Below, one piece after another: positions 1-11,413 of a stretch of 64,000 nucleotides of DNA (the first letter of the stretch is position 1; every line of letters begins with the position of its first letter). Both the position numbers and the translations under genes were made by a program. The DNA is from Cryptomeria japonica (Eukaryota; Streptophyta; Pinopsida; Cupressales; Cupressaceae). Location of the stretch: the NCBI RefSeq assembly GCF_030272615.1, contig NC_081413.1, forward strand, positions 163,339,080 through 163,403,079, written 5' to 3'. The notes below the pieces were generated by a model. It was not told the DNA's origin and made no database searches. It saw nothing but the letters and a program-made list of their open reading frames with translations.

Positions 1-477
1 TATACTCCCCATCCAAATTCTTGACTCCATATTCCTCCAATCATTAATCTTAATTCCCCAATCCATTATCCTAATCCTCCATCCAATCCCAATCCCACAT
101 CTAATCCCAATTCTCCATCTAATCCTAATCCTCCAAAATCCATATTATCCACATCCTCCAAATCTATCATCCATAATTTTATCCAAGACATGCTAGAAAA
201 GGAGACAAAACCCTCACCTCAAAGCAAAGTGGTCAAGTCTCCTCAAGTCCTCCATCCACCTCAAAATAAATCCCAATCCCCCACACTTCATGATACCCCC
301 ATTTCCCCATCTACTCACATCAAATCTTCCATACCTTCCTCCATCATACAATCCCCACAACTCCAAACATGCCAAAAGTTTTCTCCAAAGCATGCTAGCA
401 TATAAATATCTCCATTTCATAATGCATCTCCCTCCACTCCATCGAATGATCTCATCCCCTCCACTTCCTCTCATGAT
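1..477. other. G-poor spacer of Gypsy-4, left part
   Basis: Almost pure C/A/T sequence made of variations on CCATCC, CAATCC and TCCTAATC. The same texture resumes at 7323 on the other side of Copia-1, so this is the left part of a block split by that insertion. Short open frames here are by-products of the missing G and are not genes. Confidence 0.6.
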
Positions 478-482
478 CATAT
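478..482. repeat. Target site duplication CATAT (left copy)
   Basis: CATAT directly precedes the LTR start TGATAG. The identical 5-mer follows the other LTR at 7318-7322. Confidence 0.9.
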
Positions 483-2026
483 TGATAGTTCTGATACTAA
501 ATGTTTAGTACAAATTCCAAGCTAACAAGATGAGAGGGGGGGGTGAATCATACAAACTTAATCTTCCATAAAAAACAATAGATTCAACCTCGGTAACATA
601 TACTTCAGTAATATAACCAAAACTACTAAACATGCAACCATATAAGCATATAAACATCATAACACCAGATTTAACATGGAAACCCAAATAGGGAAAAACC
701 ACTATGGGATTTCAGACCCACTAAGAAATATACTCTTCTAGAGTATGCTCGGTTAAAAGCAAATCCTGTTAAAGATTACAAACACATTGCTAGATGTGAC
801 CCGGTTAGGGGATTTCCCTCAGATCTGTTAGGATCTTCACCTTGTTAGAAGTGACCTTGTCAAAGGATTTCAAACACTCAATCAGAATGTCACCTTGCTA
901 GAGGGTTTTACAAATAAGACTATTAAGTCCACTCGGTTAAGAGATTTTCTGTCACTTTACAAAATAACAGTAATAAAAATCTATCTGCAACTTCACATCT
1001 AAAATGCTAAAGCAGATTCTTATTTGCTCAATACAATCTAGACATAGGACTTATCTTGTCCTTCTGTTGGGCTCTATACTTTTTTATCAAAACAAGTCTT
1101 CAAGCTTCTGTGCTCGGTAATCACTATGTAGCATCCTTGTGCTTGCACTTGCCCACATGCATTGTTTATCAATAGTTCCTTATTTATAAATAATTTGCCA
1201 ACCGCTTAATATCCTTGATCACATTTCCCATGATCAATCATAGCCATCAGATCTTCAAACTTGACCAGGTTCAATGTATCCTTCGATCTGAAAACATTTT
1301 ACCCGCCTTGGAACTTGCATACATTTCTTGGAACTTGTGCTAGGGTATTGCAGTTCAATCTGAGCTATAGATCTTCCTGCCGATCTTCCTTTGCCATAGA
1401 TTCTTTAACAAACTTCATACACGTTGTAACAATCATTTAATCATAACCAGCTCATCAGCTTCCTTCATTAATTAATGCTTTTATTCATTCAATGCATTCT
1501 GTTACAGCTCGGTTGTAACTTGGTAAATACTAAACTTCACTCAATAGACATTCCACCTTCATTAACTGATAGTGATAACCTTAGGGTTTACCGACTAGGT
1601 TCCTTAGGGTTTACCGACTAGGTTCTTTGCTCAGTAACATAGTATAGTATTAACCTTTCAAACAATAGCATATGTAGGATATCAAAAAAAAATCTAAACA
1701 TCATGATCTCATCATTGTCTAACTCGATAATATTTGCCCATTGAATAACTTATTCCTCCCCTTATTCATCACATTCTTTCTATGTCTTTTACCGACATCT
1801 TTATACTCACCAAATCATACTTCTTAAGATATGGCAACATCATACTGAATTAGAAAATCAATTCTTGACATCAATGACAAAATAATAATATTAAGACAGT
1901 AAACATCCTTAATCAGTTATATCCATAATCATCAACAACCTTCTCAATATCCTTATTAAAATGCCAACAATCTCTTATTGTAATTGGAATGCCAACAATC
2001 TCCCTTTGTCTGTTATAATGCCAACA
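483..2026 (-). repeat. Copia-1 3' LTR
   Basis: 1544 bp, nearly identical to 5764-7317. In element sense it begins TGTTGGCATTATAACAG right after the polypurine tract and ends in TATCA. At 673-710 it carries the CCAC-GTGG / CCC-GGG hairpin block shared with Copia-2. Confidence 0.93.
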
Positions 2027-2040
2027 ATCTCCCCCTTTGG
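2027..2040 (-). other. Copia-1 polypurine tract
   Basis: In element sense it reads AAAGGGGGAGAT immediately before TGTTGGC, the LTR start. This is the expected plus-strand DNA priming site. Confidence 0.85.
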
Positions 2041-2170
2041 CATTGATGGCAAAACCAACTGATTTGACCTAATTGATTTGGATTCAGATTGTTGTGAGAT
2101 TCTGAAATGCTCTCCTCCTATCATCAAATGTCTCCCCCATACATTAGTCTTCTCCCCTTTTCTTTAGTCT

Positions 2171-2195
2171 TCTCCCCCTTTGACAACAATGCCAA
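2171..2195 (-). other. Copia-1 second purine tract
   Basis: In element sense this is TCAAAGGGGGAGA preceded by TTGGCATTGTTG, about 140 bp inside the normal polypurine tract. The same 25-nt stretch occurs in Copia-2 at about 50609-50633, which suggests a kept function such as a second priming site. Confidence 0.6.
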
Positions 2196-2381
2196 AAAGT
2201 AAAGAACTAAAACATGATTTCTTCCGCTGAAAAGTGAATTCATTGCTATTATGTGTCAACTCAGTCTTGGTCAGAGCATTTTGTCTACAATTCCTATTCC
2301 CTGTATTGTTTCCTGCACACCTTTAGAAAACCTCCTAAAGTGTGTAAATCAGCATCAACTCCTAAAAGATATTTTGTAGAG

Positions 2382-2790
2382 TCATTGAATTGATGCTTTC
2401 ACCGAACTCGGTTGGTAAATAGAAGATAGGGGTAGGACCCCTAACTTGCTTCTGAGATACTCAAAACTGTCCCTTAGTAGTGGCTTGGTGAAGATATCAG
2501 CTATTTGTTCCTTTGTGCTAACATACTCCAACACCACTTTCTTCTCTTGAACTTCTTCTCTAAGATAATGATATTTGATAGAGATGTGCTTTGTCTTAGA
2601 GTGCATAACAGGATTCTTTGAAATGTTTATTGCACTAGTATTGTCACAGAATATAGTTACTAGCTCAGTAACTTACTCATTTATGCCTTCCAACAGTTGT
2701 TTGATCCATGCTATATTGTTACAATTCAATGCTGCAACAACATATTCAGCTTCTGTTGTTGACTGTGAAACACATTCTTACTCCTTCAAG
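2382..2790 (-). pseudogene. Copia-1 RNase H and pol C-terminus
   Basis: Carboxy end of Copia pol. In element sense it starts within the conserved SQSTTEAEY block of the RNase H domain at about 2790. It continues through FCDNTSAINISKNP and TKHISIKYHYLREEV to the typical ending STKEQIADIFTKPL, and ends at a stop at 2382. One in-frame stop follows the EGINE residues near 2675, and the first open segment begins only at 2606. The N-terminal half of RNase H is missing because the upstream deletion joins here directly. RNase H degrades the RNA strand during reverse transcription; this copy is non-functional. Confidence 0.85.
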
Positions 2791-3128
2791 TCTTGCCACA
2801 GGTGCAAAAGTCTCACCATAATCAATTCCTTCTTCTTGGGTATAACCTTTGCAAACTAGTCTTGCTTTATTTCGAATGACCTCACCTTTTTCATTCAGCT
2901 TGTTTCTGAAAATCCACTTTGTACCGATTACATTTTTGTCATTCGGTCTTGGGACCAGTGTCCATGTGTCATTCTTCTTGATTTGATCAATCTCTTCTAT
3001 CATATCATTTATCCAATCTTCACTGTTAAATGCCTCTTTCACTATTCTTGGTTCAAATTCAGCTATCAAACATGTGTTATGTCTCAGTTTATTCCTTGTC
3101 ATCACTGGATCATTCTTATCTCCTATAA
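2775..3128 (-). pseudogene. Copia-1 reverse transcriptase, N-terminal remnant
   Basis: Start of the Copia RT domain. TRNKLRHN and the EPRIVKEAF block are followed by [58 protein letters not shown] and [13 protein letters not shown]. This is the hallmark N-terminal Copia RT sequence (Pfam RVT_2). After EGVR the sequence jumps straight to the RNase H block near 2790, so the palm with the YVDD-type active site and the connection region are absent. Compared with Copia-2, where these landmarks are about 0.9 kb apart, nearly 0.9 kb has been lost. The deletion also changes frame (MCFTVNNRS tail). Confidence 0.9.
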
Positions 3129-3129
3129 T

Positions 3130-3348
3130 CTAACTTTCTACATGATGTCTTCTGACATATTTGGCTAATACAGGCTCGGTAGGCTCTGTATGATCTTCTT
3201 CATCACTCAGCAACTGGATATTCTCTTCATTTCCTTCAACAATCTTCTCGGTAGGACTTCTCGATTGAACATAGACAAATTCCTCATAATCTTTTGGTTC
3301 TTTGGAGTTTCCTTCATCATTTCTTTCTACAAATTCATCAATTTTCAC
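3130..3348 (-). pseudogene. Copia-1 integrase-RT linker
   Basis: Acidic linker between integrase and RT in Copia polyproteins. It has KIDEFVERNDEGNSKEPKDYEE-type residues and ends LAKYVRRHHVES, close to where RT begins. No catalytic residues are expected. It is separated from the integrase by a frameshift near 3480 and a break near 3350. Confidence 0.65.
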
Positions 3349-3383
3349 ATTTGCACTTTCTACTATTTTGTTAGGTGATTTGA

Positions 3384-4145
3384 TCAGACATTTAAATGCT
3401 TTACTTCTAGAAGAATAACCAAGAAATGTTCCTTCTTCACTTTTTTGATCAAACTTTCCATTTCTATTATCTTTGTGTACATAGCATCTACTTCCAAAGA
3501 TTTTGAACTTACATTAGGTTTCTTGTCATACCAGATTTCAAATGGTGTCTTCAAAGTTCCTCTCTTCAGTTGAACTTGGGTCAGGGTGTAAACTGTTGTG
3601 CTTATTGCTTCTCTCCAAAATGTTTGTGGCACTTTCTTTTCAATCAACAGGGTTCTAGCACAATCCACAATAGATCTATTTCTTCTCTCAGCTATCCCAT
3701 TTTGTTGTGGAGTTCTTGGTGCAGCGACTTATCTTTTTATACCATGATCATTGTAGAATAAGTTAAATTCATCATATGTGAACTCTCCTCCTCTATCTGA
3801 TCTAAGACATTTCAGTTGTCTTCCTATTTCATTTTCAACTCTTGCCTTGTACCATTTAAACATTTGAAAAGATTCTGATTTTTCTCTTAAAAACATAACT
3901 GACATCATCCTTGAATAATCATCCACAAATAATTTGAAATATTTATCACCATAATAACTCAAAACTTTCATAGGACCACAAAGATCAGTGTACACAAGAT
4001 CTAAAATTCCCTTTGAAGTGCAGGACTTACTTGTAAAGCTTGATCTTGTCATTTTACCCATCTGGCATCCTTGGCACATAGCATTCTTAGGTTTTTCTAA
4101 ACTCGGTAGACCTCTTTCTCGGTGCTTCTTACTTATTTTGATCAA
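3384..4145 (-). pseudogene. Copia-1 integrase
   Basis: Integrase inserts the cDNA into the genome. In element sense: end of the zinc-binding part (CQGCQMGKM), then the catalytic core with DLVYTDLCGPM (first Asp), FVDDYSRM, LRSDRGGEFTYDEF (second Asp) and QNGIAERRNRS (catalytic Glu), then FEIWYDKKPN of the C-terminal part. One TAA stop near 3726-3728 interrupts an otherwise single frame. A frameshift near 3480 throws the FDQKSEEGTFLGYSSRSKAFKC region out of frame. All three catalytic acids survive, so decay is modest. The gene lies between protease and RT, as in Copia. Confidence 0.9.
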
Positions 4146-4149
4146 ATTA

Positions 4150-4570
4150 TCAAAATTTACATGACAAAACCTTTTATACCATAACTAGGTATCATCTATC
4201 TTTGCATAAAGACACTTGTTCCGAGTTGAGTCAAGGTGAAATGTGTTACCTTTTGTTTGTGTCCCGGTAGCAGTTAACTTTCCATGCTTGTCATGAACTT
4301 TGACAATTCCTTTCTGAAATTATATTCGATAACCTGTGTTGTTTAGTTGTGCTACACTCAACAAATTGTATTTCAATCCTTCAACCCAATAAACATCATT
4401 GCATTTTCCATTGTCAAGAAGTGTTATAGATCCTTTACCTTTTACCGAACATGGTGCATCATTACCAAATCTTACATAACCTCCATCATAATCTTCTAAC
4501 ATAACAAACTTGTGTTTATCACCTGTCATGTGATGTGAGCATCCACTATCTATGATCCAAGAATCATTAG
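4150..4570 (-). pseudogene. Copia-1 protease active site and gag_pre-integrase
   Basis: In element sense the segment starts NDSWIIDSGCSHHMTGD, where DSG is the aspartic protease active-site triad of Copia elements. It continues through FGNDAPCSVKGKGSI, VYWVEGLKYNLLSVAQL and the gag_pre-integrase part. A Trp-to-stop change hits the normally conserved LWH residues near 4185. The join with gag near 4560-4620 needs frame changes, so the polyprotein is broken here. Protease would cut the Gag-Pol precursor inside the particle. Confidence 0.8.
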
Positions 4571-4615
4571 TATTTATGTGAGATATTAGGGCTTTTCTTC
4601 ATACCTTTCTTCATC

Positions 4616-5698
4616 TTATCCATCTTTGATAGCCACATAAACTACTTCCTTTGTATCAGTTTCATCAGATTTATCATCATTAGATTCCTCATTGGCTATT
4701 AGGCATGACTTTTTATCTCTTCTTTTGAAGTCTCGATGTCCTCTATAATGATTATTTTTCTGTCTGTCATCTTGGTAATCTCTCTTTTTAGTAGAATCTT
4801 TGTCAGGACATTTAGAATCCATATGTCCTATCTTATCACAATTGAAACATTTCAAAGGTACTTTTCCTTTATACTTACCTTTGCCTCTCAGTAACCTTCT
4901 GGCTAATAGTGCTTCAAACTCTTCTTGCTTTCTGATTTCTTCATAAAGTTTGTGTACTTCTTCCATGTTCTTACGAAATCTTTCACTTGCTCCACTGTGA
5001 TCCCCTTTAGAGTACTTACTCATTCTATCATAGTAATCATTAGATTCACCAAGATGAAAAGAACTAAATGCAGACTCAAATTTATTTACCGATGACCCAC
5101 TATTATCAAAGTTACTTAACTCAAATGCATGTAGCTTACCAATAGTAGCATCCAAAGAAACTAGCATATTGGGTACAGACCTCAATTCATTGATTGCAAA
5201 GACTCCGATTGCATAAGCAAGTAGAAGGGTTCTCAATAACTTACCTGTGACATCCTTTTCTTCAATGGTTCCTCCTGCTCCTTTGATTTGATTGACAATC
5301 TCCTTTAACCTTGTACTGTACTGGGTTATGTTCTCACCTTCAATCATCCTCATAGATTCAAGTTGTCCTCTTAGACTATCCACTTTTGCTCTTTGAACAT
5401 GTTCATCACTGCCATACACAAATATGAGCTTGTTCCACATTGCCTTTGCATCATTCCAGCCTTCTAGATCATTAAACTCTGAGTCGGTCAATGCAGATGT
5501 TATTTCAATCATTGCTTGGATATGTTCTTGCTTTGCCTTTATCTCTTCCATTGTCAATGGATAGATGCTAGGTGTAATGAAATCATTCTCCAGATAATAC
5601 ATAGCATATTCTCTAACTCCTGATAGGTGTAGCTTCATCCTTTTCTGCCATGTAGAGAAACTTGACTTGTTCAGCTTCGATGCATCCCTCTTATACAT
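4616..5698 (-). CDS. gag: Copia-1 Gag (capsid/nucleocapsid)
   Basis: 360-residue open frame starting MYKRDASKLNKSSFSTWQ, a typical Copia Gag opening. The UBN2/retrotransposon-gag region spans residues 1-190 (SALTDSEFNDLEGWNDAKAMW, SLRGQLESMRMIEGENITQY, LLRTLLLAY). A linker follows, then a CCHC zinc knuckle at about residues 283-296, CFNCDKIGHMDSKC, then a basic tail. Gag packages the element RNA into particles. The frame is uninterrupted over its full expected length, unlike pol. It starts about 60 bp inside the primer binding site. It may still be translatable if the LTR promoter works. Confidence 0.88.
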   Translation of the reverse strand: MYKRDASKLNKSSFSTWQKRMKLHLSGVREYAMYYLENDFITPSIYPLTMEEIKAKQEHIQAMIEITSALTDSEFNDLEGWNDAKAMWNKLIFVYGSDEHVQRAKVDSLRGQLESMRMIEGENITQYSTRLKEIVNQIKGAGGTIEEKDVTGKLLRTLLLAYAIGVFAINELRSVPNMLVSLDATIGKLHAFELSNFDNSGSSVNKFESAFSSFHLGESNDYYDRMSKYSKGDHSGASERFRKNMEEVHKLYEEIRKQEEFEALLARRLLRGKGKYKGKVPLKCFNCDKIGHMDSKCPDKDSTKKRDYQDDRQKNNHYRGHRDFKRRDKKSCLIANEESNDDKSDETDTKEVVYVAIKDG

Positions 5699-5749
5699 CT
5701 TTGGATCTTTTCCTCAAGTACCTTTAAATTTTTTCTTCCAGAGTCCAAA

Positions 5750-5761
5750 GCTCTGATACCA
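5750..5761 (-). other. Copia-1 primer binding site
   Basis: In element sense TGGTATCAGAGC, two bases inside the 5' LTR. This is the usual complement of the 3' end of initiator Met-tRNA used by plant Copia elements. Confidence 0.9.
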
Positions 5762-5763
5762 AT

Positions 5764-7317
5764 TGATAGTTCTGATACTAAATTTTTAGTACAAATGCCA
5801 AGCTAACAAGATGAGAGGGGGGAGTGAATCATACAAACGTAATCTTCCAAAAAAACAATAGATTCAACCTCGATAACATATACTTCAGTAATATAACCAA
5901 AACTACTAAACATGAAAACTTATAAGCATATAAACATCATAACACTGATAACACCAAATTTAACGTGGAAACCCAAATAGGGAAAAACCACTGTGGGATT
6001 TCGGGCCCACTAAGAAATATACTCTTCTAGAGTATGCTTGGTTAAAAGCAAATCCTGTTAAAGATTACAAACACATTGCTAGATGTGACCCGGTTAAGGG
6101 ATTTCCCTCAGATCTGTTAGGATCTTCACCTTGTTAGAAGTGACCTTGTCAAAGGATTTCAAACACTCAATCAAAATGTCACCTTGCGAGAGGGTTTTAC
6201 AAATAAGACTGTTAAGTCCACTCGGTTAAGAGATTTTCTGTCACTTTACAAAATAACAGTAATAAAAATCTGTCTGCAACTTCACATCTAAAATGCTAAA
6301 GTAGATTCTTATTTTCTCAATACAATCTAGTCATAGGACTTTTCTTGTCCTTCTATTGGGCTCTATACTCTATTATCAAAAAAGGTCTTCAAGCTTCTAT
6401 GCTCGGTAATCACTATGTAGCATCCTTGTGCTTACACTTTCCCACATGCATTGTTTATCAACAGTTCCTTATTTATAAACAATTTGCCAACCACTTAATC
6501 TCCTTGATCACATTTCCCATGATCAATCATAGCCATCAGATCTTCAAACTTGACCAGGTTCAATGTATCCTTCGATCTGAAAACATTTTACCCCGCCTTG
6601 GAACTTGCATACATTTCTTGGAACTTGTGCTAGGGTATTGCAGTTCAATCTGAGCTATAGATCTTCCTGCCGATCTTCCTTTGCCATAGATTCTTTAACA
6701 AACTTCATACACATTGTAACAATCATTTAATCATAACCAGCTCATCAGCTTCCTTCATTAATTAATGCTTTTATTCATTCAATGCATTCTGTTACAGCTC
6801 GGTTGTAACTTGGTAAATACTAAACTTCACTCAATAGACATTCCACCTTCATTAACCGATAGTGATAACCTTAGGGTTTACCGACTAGGTTCCTTAGGGT
6901 TTATCGACTAGGTTCTTTGCTCAGTAACATAGTATAGTATTAACCTTTCAAACAATAGCATATGTAGGATATCAAAAAAAAATCTAAACATCATGATCTC
7001 ATCATTGTCTAACTCGATAATATTTGCCCATTGAATAACTTATTCCTCCCCTTATTCATCACATTCTTTCTATGTCTTTTACCGACATCTTTATACTCAC
7101 CAAATCATACTTCTTAAGATATGGCAACATCATACTGAATTAGAAAATCAATTTCTTGACATCAATGAAAAAATAATAATAATAAGACAGTAAACATCCT
7201 TAATCAGTTATATCCATAATCATCAACAACCTTCTCAATATCCTTATTGAAATGCCAACAATCTCTTATTGTAATTGGATTGCCAACAATCTCCCTTTGT
7301 CTGTTATAATGCCAAAA
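5764..7317 (-). repeat. Copia-1 5' LTR
   Basis: 1554 bp, the upstream LTR in element sense and expected to hold the promoter. It is bordered by the primer binding site at 5750-5761. The hairpin block lies at about 5961-5999. Confidence 0.93.
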
Positions 7318-7322
7318 CATAT
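7318..7322. repeat. Target site duplication CATAT (right copy)
   Basis: Matches 478-482 and fixes the right boundary of Copia-1 even though the last LTR bases are mutated (CCAAAA for CCAACA). Confidence 0.9.
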
Positions 7323-10300
7323 AATTCCTCTATCATCGCATGATCCCCTTCCATCTCATGACCCAATCACCCCTCCCACTCCATCTCATGATACCCTCCC
7401 TAGTTAAGATCAAAGTATCCCTTCATCTCCATGTCATGATCCCAATCCATCTAAAGATCCTAATCTTCCTTCCACATCTCATCCCCCTCAAAATGGACTC
7501 GCATCTTGTTTCTAAAATAATAAGGGTCCTCAAGATGTTGGTACATCCTCTATTCTTCCTAAATCCAAATTTCCCTCATACAAATCAAAATCCTGTTATC
7601 TGTCATCTTCCGCATCCATTTTGGGACCCTACGTTCCAAAGTTAAACCCTTCATTCCTTCAATCCATTTTGGGCCCCTATGTTATGATGATCAATCCTCC
7701 ATCTCTTGCATCCATATTGGGTCCTTGCATCCCTCCATCCACCACTCCATCACCTCAAATAATTCCTAAGCAAGATTAACAAAGGCACACATCCTTGGAT
7801 GCCTCCCAACACTCTCTTTCCACCATCCCATCCATAAAATCCATCAATCCTTCATCCTCATGCACCCATCCCATTGCTATTGGAAGCAATTTGGATGCCC
7901 AATCTAAAAATAATAAATCTCAAAATCCACAAAAATCAAAGGATCAACATGTCCCCTCAAAACGACATGCTCAAAAGAAAAATGTGATCTGAAAGAAAGA
8001 AAAATCAAAAAGGCCACAAAGGCCCCAAAAGAAAAACTCAAAAACTATGTGGATTCCCAAAGAAGCAATGCATCCCAAAGTAAAATCAAAATTGGCATCC
8101 AAACTTCATAAGTTCTCCAATCCAAAAGCTCCATCCATTCATAAGTTCTCCAATCCTCCATCTTCAAAATCCATTTTGGGTCCCTATGTCCCCAAATCCA
8201 CCATCCCAAATCCATCATCCCCTTCTTCTATTTTGGGTCATCATTTCCCAAAATCTACACTTTATCCCCCATCTAATTCAAAACACTCTCCCCCACTACT
8301 CCACCACCCTTCAAGGTGTGTGCCAATGTTGATCTTCTCCAAATTCTTCAAAACCCCATCCATTATCCACCATCCATTTTTCACAATCCCATTTCGTTAG
8401 TCCAATCCTTTCCAAATCCTTATCTTCCATCCCCTATCCATTTCATCTCCCCAACTATTGTTACCAACATCTATGAGCATACCTCTAGTTCAAAGAAATA
8501 CTAAGGGATACCATCTATGGAACTAGATGCTTGAGTCATCCCTTCCTCCTTCACGCATCCACTATCTTCCATATACACTCATCCTTACCCTTCTCCATCC
8601 AAACTATTTCAAAAAAATTTTAAAAAAAATTCAAAAAAAAAAAAGAAAAAAGTAAAGAAAAATAATTTCATCCAATGGTGAAAACCACTTCTTGTGGTGC
8701 CTTGGGTAAGTACCATGATGAAAACTTGGCAAACAAGCGTCATGTGTAATCCCCTCATCCCCTTGCACTCTACACTTGGGGGTAAGCTTCATCCACACAA
8801 TCCTCCCATCCATCTATATCATATCTAAGTCCATTCTCCTTTCCTATCTTTGATCTTGACTGTCCTATTCATATCCTCCATCTCATATCCCTCATCCTAT
8901 CAAAATAAATCCTCCATTCCTATCTTTCATCAGAGGCAAAACAATGTATATGCATGCATGCTTTGGAGCACACAATCCTTAAATCCTCTACCATACATAT
9001 CCATTACATATTATCCTCCCACCTCATACATCTTTATTCACCATTCATTGCATCCTTAATTCCACTACCTCTAGTGTGCAGCATTACACTCCTTTGCAGC
9101 ATAGTCCTTGGGTCTCCATCATCCTACCCTCCAGTTCTCCATGTCATATACATATCCATCCACTCCATCCATCTATCTCCTATCTAAACAATAACTCCCT
9201 CCTTTCATTCATCCATCCTCTTACCCACCCATTGGTTCTCCCTTGTCATTGGTTCTACTCAATCAAATCCTATCCACCAATCCACCCCATCCTATCCAAT
9301 TTCTAATCCAATCCTATCTTATCCAATTATATTCTCCATCTCTTCCAATTCAATCATTAATACCATCCTCAATCCAATCCTATTCAATCATCCATCCCCT
9401 TTTTTTCATCCTATCTAATCATTTATCCTTCTTCCAATCCTATCCAATCCATCAAACGGAGCTTTCCCCATCTACCTAAGCTCACATTAACTTGTGCCTA
9501 ATCCAAGCACCCATCTATACTACACTAATCAAATCCAAGTGCCAATCCTATCATCTGCAGATCTTGCACATCCAACTTCTCTTTTCTCATCCATCAATCT
9601 ATCCACACCCTGCTCATTGGAATGAATCCTTCCCATGTCTGGCAATTCATCCAAATCCATCACCTACCCATTAGGATGCCTCCTTCCCTAGTCCGACAAT
9701 TTATCCAAATCCATGTTCTACTCTCGGCAAGAGATGTCAGTTGGTCATGTGCATGTTGTTTGCATGCTTGAGCTTTTCGCTTTGATTTCATCTTGTGTCC
9801 TAGGACTATACTTGTTCAGGACTACCTTGATCATCCTATATCTTGGTATGTCTTGGTTGGTGTATAATGGGGCATAGTTTTCATAGCATGGTTTGTTTAA
9901 AGGTCTTCCTTGTATGAACTGGCAACCTTGTATTAGTGTTTATCAACACTTGCATGATTGTGTGCAAGGCATTCCTATTTGACTGAGCGTCAGTCCACAC
10001 CTCAGATCTTCATATCATCCTGGTTCTTATAATCAGTGGTGTAGACTATCCATGGCAAAATTAAATCTAGGTTTCCTCTTTATATTTTCTCAACAAGAAA
10101 TCCAATCCATTTATCATTTCTTTGTCTCATTTCATTCACAACACTCCAACTCATCCTACTTCCCTCTTTCATTATCTTCATCCTTTCATCACTTATTCTT
10201 CAAATTCCTTTTCGAGAGCACACCCATGTTCTTCGAATTCGCATGTCCTCTCGAGGGGGCATACCACTGCTTCCTTGTCATCCTTACTCCTCATCATTCT

Positions 10301-10446
10301 TCCTCATCTCATTACTGGGGCATCGTGCTACTAGTCCTTATCCTTTTCTTCATCTCATGACTAGGGCATCATGCTACTAGTCCTTATCCTTTTCTTCCAC
10401 TATGTTTTATTCTTCTTTGATATAACTTCATTTCACGACGCTATAT
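7323..10446 (+). mobile_element. Gypsy-4 3' non-coding spacer
   Basis: Continuation of 1-477 before Copia-1 entered. 7323-9700 is G-poor and rich in CCATCC/CAATCC, with recurring CCATTTTGGG(T/C)CCCTATGT-type phrases near 7616, 7665, 8169 and 8230. From 9700 to the PPT the composition is normal. It is assigned to Gypsy because stretches match the reverse complement of the Gypsy-3 spacer: the GGTGCCTTGGGTAAG block near 8695-8710 matches 46755-46775, and the TTTTCGAGAG to GGGGGCATACCA block at 10206-10265 matches 44580-44640. No pol gene is seen here. Confidence 0.65.
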
Positions 10447-10461
10447 CAAAGAGGGGCAAAA
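10447..10461 (+). other. Gypsy-4 polypurine tract
   Basis: CAAAGAGGGGCAAAA immediately precedes the LTR start TGTAGACACC. The Gypsy-3 tract, read on the minus strand at 44482-44496, has the same core. Confidence 0.8.
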
Positions 10462-11413
10462 TGTAGACACCTAAAATTAATATTTGATTAATTTAATCCT
10501 ATCAACATAATTAATTAGTTTAATTGTGTTATCCTTATTCCTCTCAGAATCAATTAAATCTAGTTTAATTAATCCTGTCACTATTGTCCAATAATTAACT
10601 TATCAAATAACTAAATTATTCCCCTATTCCTCTAAAGTCCCCTCCAATAATCATTTCCTCTAAACCCAATCAGTTAATTAATTCTAATTAATTAACCTAG
10701 TCATGTGATTCCTACAAATCACTTTTCCTAATATCATTAGCCTAATTAATCCTTCTAGAATCTCTCATAATCATGCTTATCATTATCCCTCAATTTTTAA
10801 TTCCCACTCATGTCACATCAACATTGAGTCTCTCAAATAAATTCAAATTTCTTTGAATCCCTCAATGCATCCTTATTTTGGAATTTTTAATTCCTCATAT
10901 TTGAAATTCAAATTTCTCCCCCCTTTTTCCAAGGAATTTTATATTCTTGTTTATTTTCCCAAGGCGCTCTTGATCCATGCCTTCTATCTAAAATAAATCT
11001 AAACCCTTCATGATCAAATCAATCTTGGCCCTCCATTGGCCTTCTCCAATCTATAAATTGGAGCCTATTCCCCTCACAAATCATCCACTTCTCATACATT
11101 GTCATGCTTCCTATTTCTTCTCTCATCCTCTTCATAATCCTCTATCAAATCCATCCATCCTTAATCTTTCAATCCAAATCCAATCCAACAATCCACTTAC
11201 CTTGTTGAGAATTTGGAGAGCATTCCACATCCATCAAGAAGGAGCCCATCCAATCAAGTTGAACAAAGGTGCTATTCAACTTCACCGAAGGCTCAATTTG
11301 AGGAAGAGGTAAAATAGAAAAGGTATAAAATGATCTTTTGATGTTTTATGGCTTTCTTGTTTATTTCATTGTCATTTTGATCATTTGACCTTTCATTCTA
11401 TTTTCCCCTCTTC
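10462..11413 (+). repeat. Gypsy-4 3' LTR (truncated)
   Basis: Starts TGTAGACACCTAAAATTAAT. It shares the run of landmarks with the LTR at 15539-16705: AT-rich start, TTTGGAATTTTTAATTCC block, CAATCTTGGCCCT, TTGTTGAGA, then GGCTCAATTTGAGGAAGAGG. It breaks off near 11413, where sequence of a different Gypsy family begins, so the true LTR end and target duplication are lost. Confidence 0.75.
11051..11059 (+). promoter_or_regulatory. TATA-like box in Gypsy-4 LTR
   Basis: CTATAAATT sits mid-LTR at the place expected for the transcription start of a Gypsy LTR. Confidence 0.4.

Larger units (their letters stand above)
483..7317 (-). mobile_element. Copia-1: LTR retrotransposon with RT deletion
   Basis: Complete insertion of a Ty1/Copia element, read on the minus strand. 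Two long direct repeats (483-2026 and 5764-7317) begin TG and end CA or its decayed form. They are flanked by the 5-bp duplication CATAT at 478-482 and 7318-7322. A primer binding site lies next to the right (5') LTR and a polypurine tract next to the left (3') LTR. Order in element sense: gag, protease, integrase, RT N-terminus, RNase H, as usual for Copia. The RT core with the catalytic Asp-Asp box is missing, so the copy cannot move by itself. The LTRs differ only at scattered positions, suggesting a fairly recent insertion. The host sequence is the spacer of Gypsy-4. Confidence 0.95.

Noticed and set aside
8047-8400. 117-codon Pro/Ser-rich frame and several similar ones from 7340 to 9680
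   Set aside because: Frames stay open only because the strand has almost no G, so TAG and TGA are rare. Overlapping frames look equally open.
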